From: JBNJEM01 sp051745935
GTDB lineage: Bacteria > Planctomycetota > Planctomycetia > Pirellulales > Pirellulaceae
Assembly (NCBI GenBank): GCA_051745935.1
Contig: JBNJEM010000318.1
Coordinates: 1 to 8,823 of the forward strand
DNA: 8,823 bases
Direction of reading: 5' to 3'
In this document: one piece after another, positions 6,312 to 8,823 of the stretch
How the letters are laid out: each line of letters begins with the position of its first letter
Position numbering within the stretch: the first letter of the stretch is position 1
Notes under the pieces: generated by a model
Told to the model about the DNA's origin: nothing
Database searches by the model: none
What the model saw: only the letters and a program-made list of their open reading frames with translations
Program-made: the position numbers and the translations under genes

Positions 6312-7487
6312 ATGTCCAAGCTCAATCGTCGGCAAATGCTTTGTCGCACCGGTGCCGTGGGGGCATACGTGGCGCTGGGCATGGGAGGCCGCGCGGGGGC
6401 TGCTCCGCCGGCCGGGATCCACGACAGGCAAGTAATCAGCCACTTGGAACATCGGTACCATGGCTGGCCCACGGTCGCCCGTCGTCGCAACGGGGAGTTG
6501 TTGCTGGTCTGTTCCGGAGGGCGCGAGAGCCATGTCTGCCCTTTCGGACGTGTTGAACTGATGCGATCCGACGATCGCGGGGAGAGCTGGAGCTGGCCGC
6601 GGGTGGTGATGGACGGGCCGATTGACGATCGCGACGCCGGCGTCCTCGAAACCGCGAACGGTTCTATTTTGATCACTACGTTCACTTCACTTGCGTACGA
6701 ATCCCGGCTAAAGCAAGCGGAGAAGACGGAGCCGGGTCAATCGGGCGCTTGGCCGGAAGAGAAGCTGGAACGGTGGCGGGCAGCCCATCATCGGGTCGGA
6801 GCCAAGCAGCGTCAGGCCGCGCTTGACGTGTGGATGATACGCTCCACCGATGGCGGCGTGACGTTTTCGGGCCGCTATCGCTGCCAGGTTCATAGCCCTC
6901 ATGGCCCGATCCAGCTTGCTGACGGCCGATTGCTCTATGCCGGCAAGGAACTCTGGCACGGGGAAAAGCGGATCGGCGTCTGCGAGTCGACGGACGACGG
7001 CCAGAGTTGGCAGTGGTTGGCCGAGATTCCGACTCGGGAAGGCGATACCAATGGCAACTACCACGAGCTTCACGCGGTGGAAACGGCTGATGGGCGCATC
7101 GTGGTCCAAATTCGTAATCATAATGATAAGAATGCTCGCGAGACGCTGCAGTCGGAGTCGTCCGACGGGGGCAGCACCTGGTCCGTGCCCCACTCCATCG
7201 GCGTTTGGGGGCTGCCCTCGCACTTGTTGCAATTGCGGGACGGCCGCTTGCTGATGACCTACGGGCACCGGCGGGCTCCCTTGGGAAACCAAGCCCGCGT
7301 CAGTGAGGATCATGGCCGGAGCTGGTCGGAGCCCATCATCATTTCGGATGACGGGGTGACCAGCGACCTTGGTTATCCCTCCACGGTCCAATTCGACGAC
7401 GGTTCGCTGTTGACCGTGTGGTACGAGAACATGAAAGGGTCGCCCAACGCGGTACTGCGACAAGCCCGCTGGTCGCTCGGCGGCTGA
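6312..7487 (+). CDS. Sialidase-like (BNR/Asp-box) exported beta-propeller protein
   Basis: This 391-residue protein has five Asp boxes (S-x-D-x-G-x-x-W/F) at about 86-93, 178-185, 226-233, 283-290 and 331-338, the hallmark of sialidase-type six-bladed beta-propellers. The N-terminus (NRRQML at 5-10, then an Ala/Gly-rich hydrophobic stretch to about 31) fits a Tat signal, so export is likely. At the position where GH33 sialidases carry the substrate-binding arginine in FRIP, this protein has HGWP (50-53, within YHGWPTVARRRNGEL); true sialidase activity is therefore uncertain. The family is common in planctomycetes and related polysaccharide-degrading bacteria and is usually annotated as exo-alpha-sialidase. 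The start is set by AAAAGGAG 8 nt upstream. The C-terminus (AVLRQARWSL) looks natural, but the final GG and the stop lie at the junction with a broken hydrolase gene, so the last residues may have been altered. The substrate is unknown. Confidence 0.88.
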   Translation: MSKLNRRQMLCRTGAVGAYVALGMGGRAGAAPPAGIHDRQVISHLEHRYHGWPTVARRRNGELLLVCSGGRESHVCPFGRVELMRSDDRGESWSWPRVVMDGPIDDRDAGVLETANGSILITTFTSLAYESRLKQAEKTEPGQSGAWPEEKLERWRAAHHRVGAKQRQAALDVWMIRSTDGGVTFSGRYRCQVHSPHGPIQLADGRLLYAGKELWHGEKRIGVCESTDDGQSWQWLAEIPTREGDTNGNYHELHAVETADGRIVVQIRNHNDKNARETLQSESSDGGSTWSVPHSIGVWGLPSHLLQLRDGRLLMTYGHRRAPLGNQARVSEDHGRSWSEPIIISDDGVTSDLGYPSTVQFDDGSLLTVWYENMKGSPNAVLRQARWSLGG

Positions 7488-8179
7488 TCCCAACCGGGTT
7501 TACTTACTCGGATACTCGGCCGGGGGGCGATGGCGCGTATCCATTGGCACCTCGCATGGCGGATCGCTTCGCGGCCGCCGCGATGCTGGCCGGTCATCCG
7601 AACGACGCTTCCCCGCTCGGGCTCCGGAATCCGCCCTTCACGATTCACGCCGGTGATCAAGACTCGGCGTACAACCGCAACAACATCGCTCGCCAGTGGG
7701 GCGAGAAGCTGGACGAGCTGAAACAGGAGGATTCGGCTGGATACGTTCACTGGACCAAGATCTACAACGGAAAAGGCCACTGGCTGGACGGAGAAGACCA
7801 GGCCGCGTTGCCGTGGATGGGGAAGCATACGCGGAACCCGCTGCCGGATCGTATCGTGTGGCGGCAAGATGACGTGACCCATTGGCAGTTCTACTGGTTG
7901 GCCGTCAAGCCAGAAGAGCAGTGCGCAGGGACGGAACTGCCAGCTCGCCGGCGGGGCCAGGAATTCCAGGTCCAGGCGGAGGGGCTTGATGAACTGATCA
8001 TCCACGTTAACGATTCCATGTTGGATTCGGATGAACAGGTCATGATCACATCCAAGGGTGAAGAACTGTATCGCGGCCACATTCGGCGTTCCATCGGTAC
8101 ACTGGCCCGTACGCTCGCCGAACGCGGCGATCCCACTTCCATCTTCAGTGGCGAGGTCGCCGTGAAATTAGATCAATGA
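7483..8179 (+). pseudogene. Alpha/beta hydrolase, 5'-truncated and frameshifted
   Basis: From 7483 the plus strand reads AADPNRVYLLGYSAGG, the nucleophile-elbow region of a serine alpha/beta hydrolase (esterase/dienelactone hydrolase-like) typical of planctomycetes. Reading must then shift by one base at a G6 run (7522-7527; five Gs would keep frame) to continue as DGAYPLAPRMADRF and onward to the stop at 8177-8179. Catalytic residues survive: Ser in GYSAG (7516-7518), Asp in AGDQD (7655-7657 or 7661-7663) and His in GKGHW (7778-7780). A C-terminal beta-rich domain ends in LAERGDPTSIFSGEVAVKL. The N-terminal part of the fold is missing: the matching frame has a stop at 7432-7434 inside the sialidase gene, and no start or ribosome binding site precedes the homology. 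A frame open from 7418 covers the downstream part, but its first 36 residues are not hydrolase-like. A pseudogene left by a deletion is the best reading; a sequencing or assembly error is possible. Confidence 0.82.
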
Positions 8180-8575
8180 GTGCTGAAGCGGAAACAAGTA
8201 TATCGCGGCGGCGGCATGAAAGCATGAAAGCAGACGGGCATTACGATGAAGCGCCAGCCGATGGGCCACGCCATTGGACGATCGAATTGAGGTTGATGAC
8301 TTTTCATCCGCCGTGAGTATCAGAAGCTGTAAACCAGCTGCGGCTGGCATTCCTCTCATGGCCCGCAAAGTCAATGTTCAGTGCCTCTGGAACGCGTTTG
8401 GCAACACGTTGTGTGGGAAAGAGGAGTATAGGGAACGGGTGATTCTTTTCACTGCTCAAGACGGAAAACTTACCGTTGGTCCACGCTAACGGGGCCTGTG
8501 GGCCGCGATGCGAGGGGATACAATGATAGTTAGTTTCGGTTTGGTAATTCGTATCCTTGAAGTGTAGGTAGTGAT
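8180..8575. other. Intergenic stretch without a convincing gene
   Basis: This gap of 396 bases contains a perfect tandem pair GCATGAAA (8214-8221 and 8222-8229) and a small hairpin, CCAGC (8334-8338) with GCTGG (8343-8347). A 71-codon frame at 8274-8489 starts with TTG, has no ribosome binding site and resembles no family I know. GATACAAT near 8517-8524 could be a -10 box for the following ATPase gene, without a clear -35. Confidence 0.5.
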
Positions 8576-8823
8576 GTGGCAATTCAACAGCTGCAAATAA
8601 GCGGTTTTCGCTCTTTCAAGTACGCGACTTGGAAGCCAGGCAGACTCAACCTACTTGTCGGTCCCAACGGCGGAGGTAAATCGAACCTACTGCGATTGCT
8701 TGAGTTGATTTCGAAATCCGCTCGTGGAGATTTGGACAAAACCATCACCGGTAGCGGCGGCATTGTCCCACTGCTATGGGACCATCGTCCAGGTAAGCTT
8801 TGCTGGAAGCTTCGAATTGATCC
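8576..8823 (+). CDS. AAA-family ATPase, N-terminal part (runs off the window)
   Basis: Only the first 82 codons are in the window. The sequence begins (M)AIQQLQISGFRSFKYATW, the beta-strand pattern seen at the N-terminus of RecF/SMC/OLD-type ABC ATPases, followed by Walker A GPNGGGKS at residues 29-36 and the helix NLLRLLELI. The segment ending GGIVPLLWDHRPGKLCWKLRID resembles predicted AAA_21/AAA_23-type ATPases of unknown role. The GTG at 8576 is the only plausible in-frame start after the stop at 8558-8560; a weak AGGT (8566-8569) lies upstream. The ATG at 8574 is in another frame and stops after eight codons. Such ATPases occur alone or with nuclease or toxin partners in defence and repair systems, but the deciding downstream sequence is not available. 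Confidence 0.85.
   Translation, partial: MAIQQLQISGFRSFKYATWKPGRLNLLVGPNGGGKSNLLRLLELISKSARGDLDKTITGSGGIVPLLWDHRPGKLCWKLRID

Noticed and set aside
8274..8489. 71-codon plus-strand frame between the hydrolase remnant and the ATPase
   Set aside because: TTG start without a ribosome binding site, and no recognisable family; kept only as part of the gap description.

Overview
The window is GC-rich DNA that looks like a planctomycete or a close relative. This rests on recognised protein families only: an Asp-box sialidase-like protein carrying an HGWPTV motif, the remnant of a DPNRVYLLGYSAGGDG-type alpha/beta hydrolase, and repeat-rich gaps between genes. No rRNA or other marker gene is present, so the taxonomic call is moderate to weak.

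Layout. Positions 1-432 hold no convincing gene: a terminator-like fold sits at 44-79 and a small palindrome at 281-303. Positions 433-5035 form one tight operon: an RND efflux periplasmic adaptor lipoprotein, an RND inner-membrane permease with an intact proton-relay triad, and a 98-residue PII-like, transporter-associated protein. Both junctions are 4-nt stop/start overlaps (ATGA, GTGA), each with a strong Shine-Dalgarno. The outer-membrane channel gene is not in the window.

Positions 5036-6311 are a 1.28-kb gap without a credible gene but dense in inverted repeats. Two structures stand out: a long imperfect fold-back of about 513 bp (5098-5610), and a 235-bp element (5845-6079) with 32-bp terminal inverted repeats. 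A short motif resembling CCCATAACAAAACC recurs around them. These look like dispersed, MITE-like or fold-back repeats.

Positions 6312-7487 encode a secreted sialidase-like beta-propeller with five Asp boxes and a probable Tat signal. The 3' part of an alpha/beta hydrolase gene abuts its end: the hydrolase lacks its N-terminal half and also has a one-base frameshift in a G6 run, so it reads as a pseudogene left by a deletion. Positions 8180-8575 show no convincing gene. From 8576 to the window edge lies the start of an AAA-family ATPase (RecF/SMC-like, Walker A GPNGGGKS).

The adaptor, permease and PII-like protein probably act together, with the small protein as a candidate regulator or sensor of the pump. 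The sialidase-like protein, hydrolase remnant and ATPase show no clear link to the pump. Between them, the repeats and the truncated gene suggest a region reshaped by recombination.
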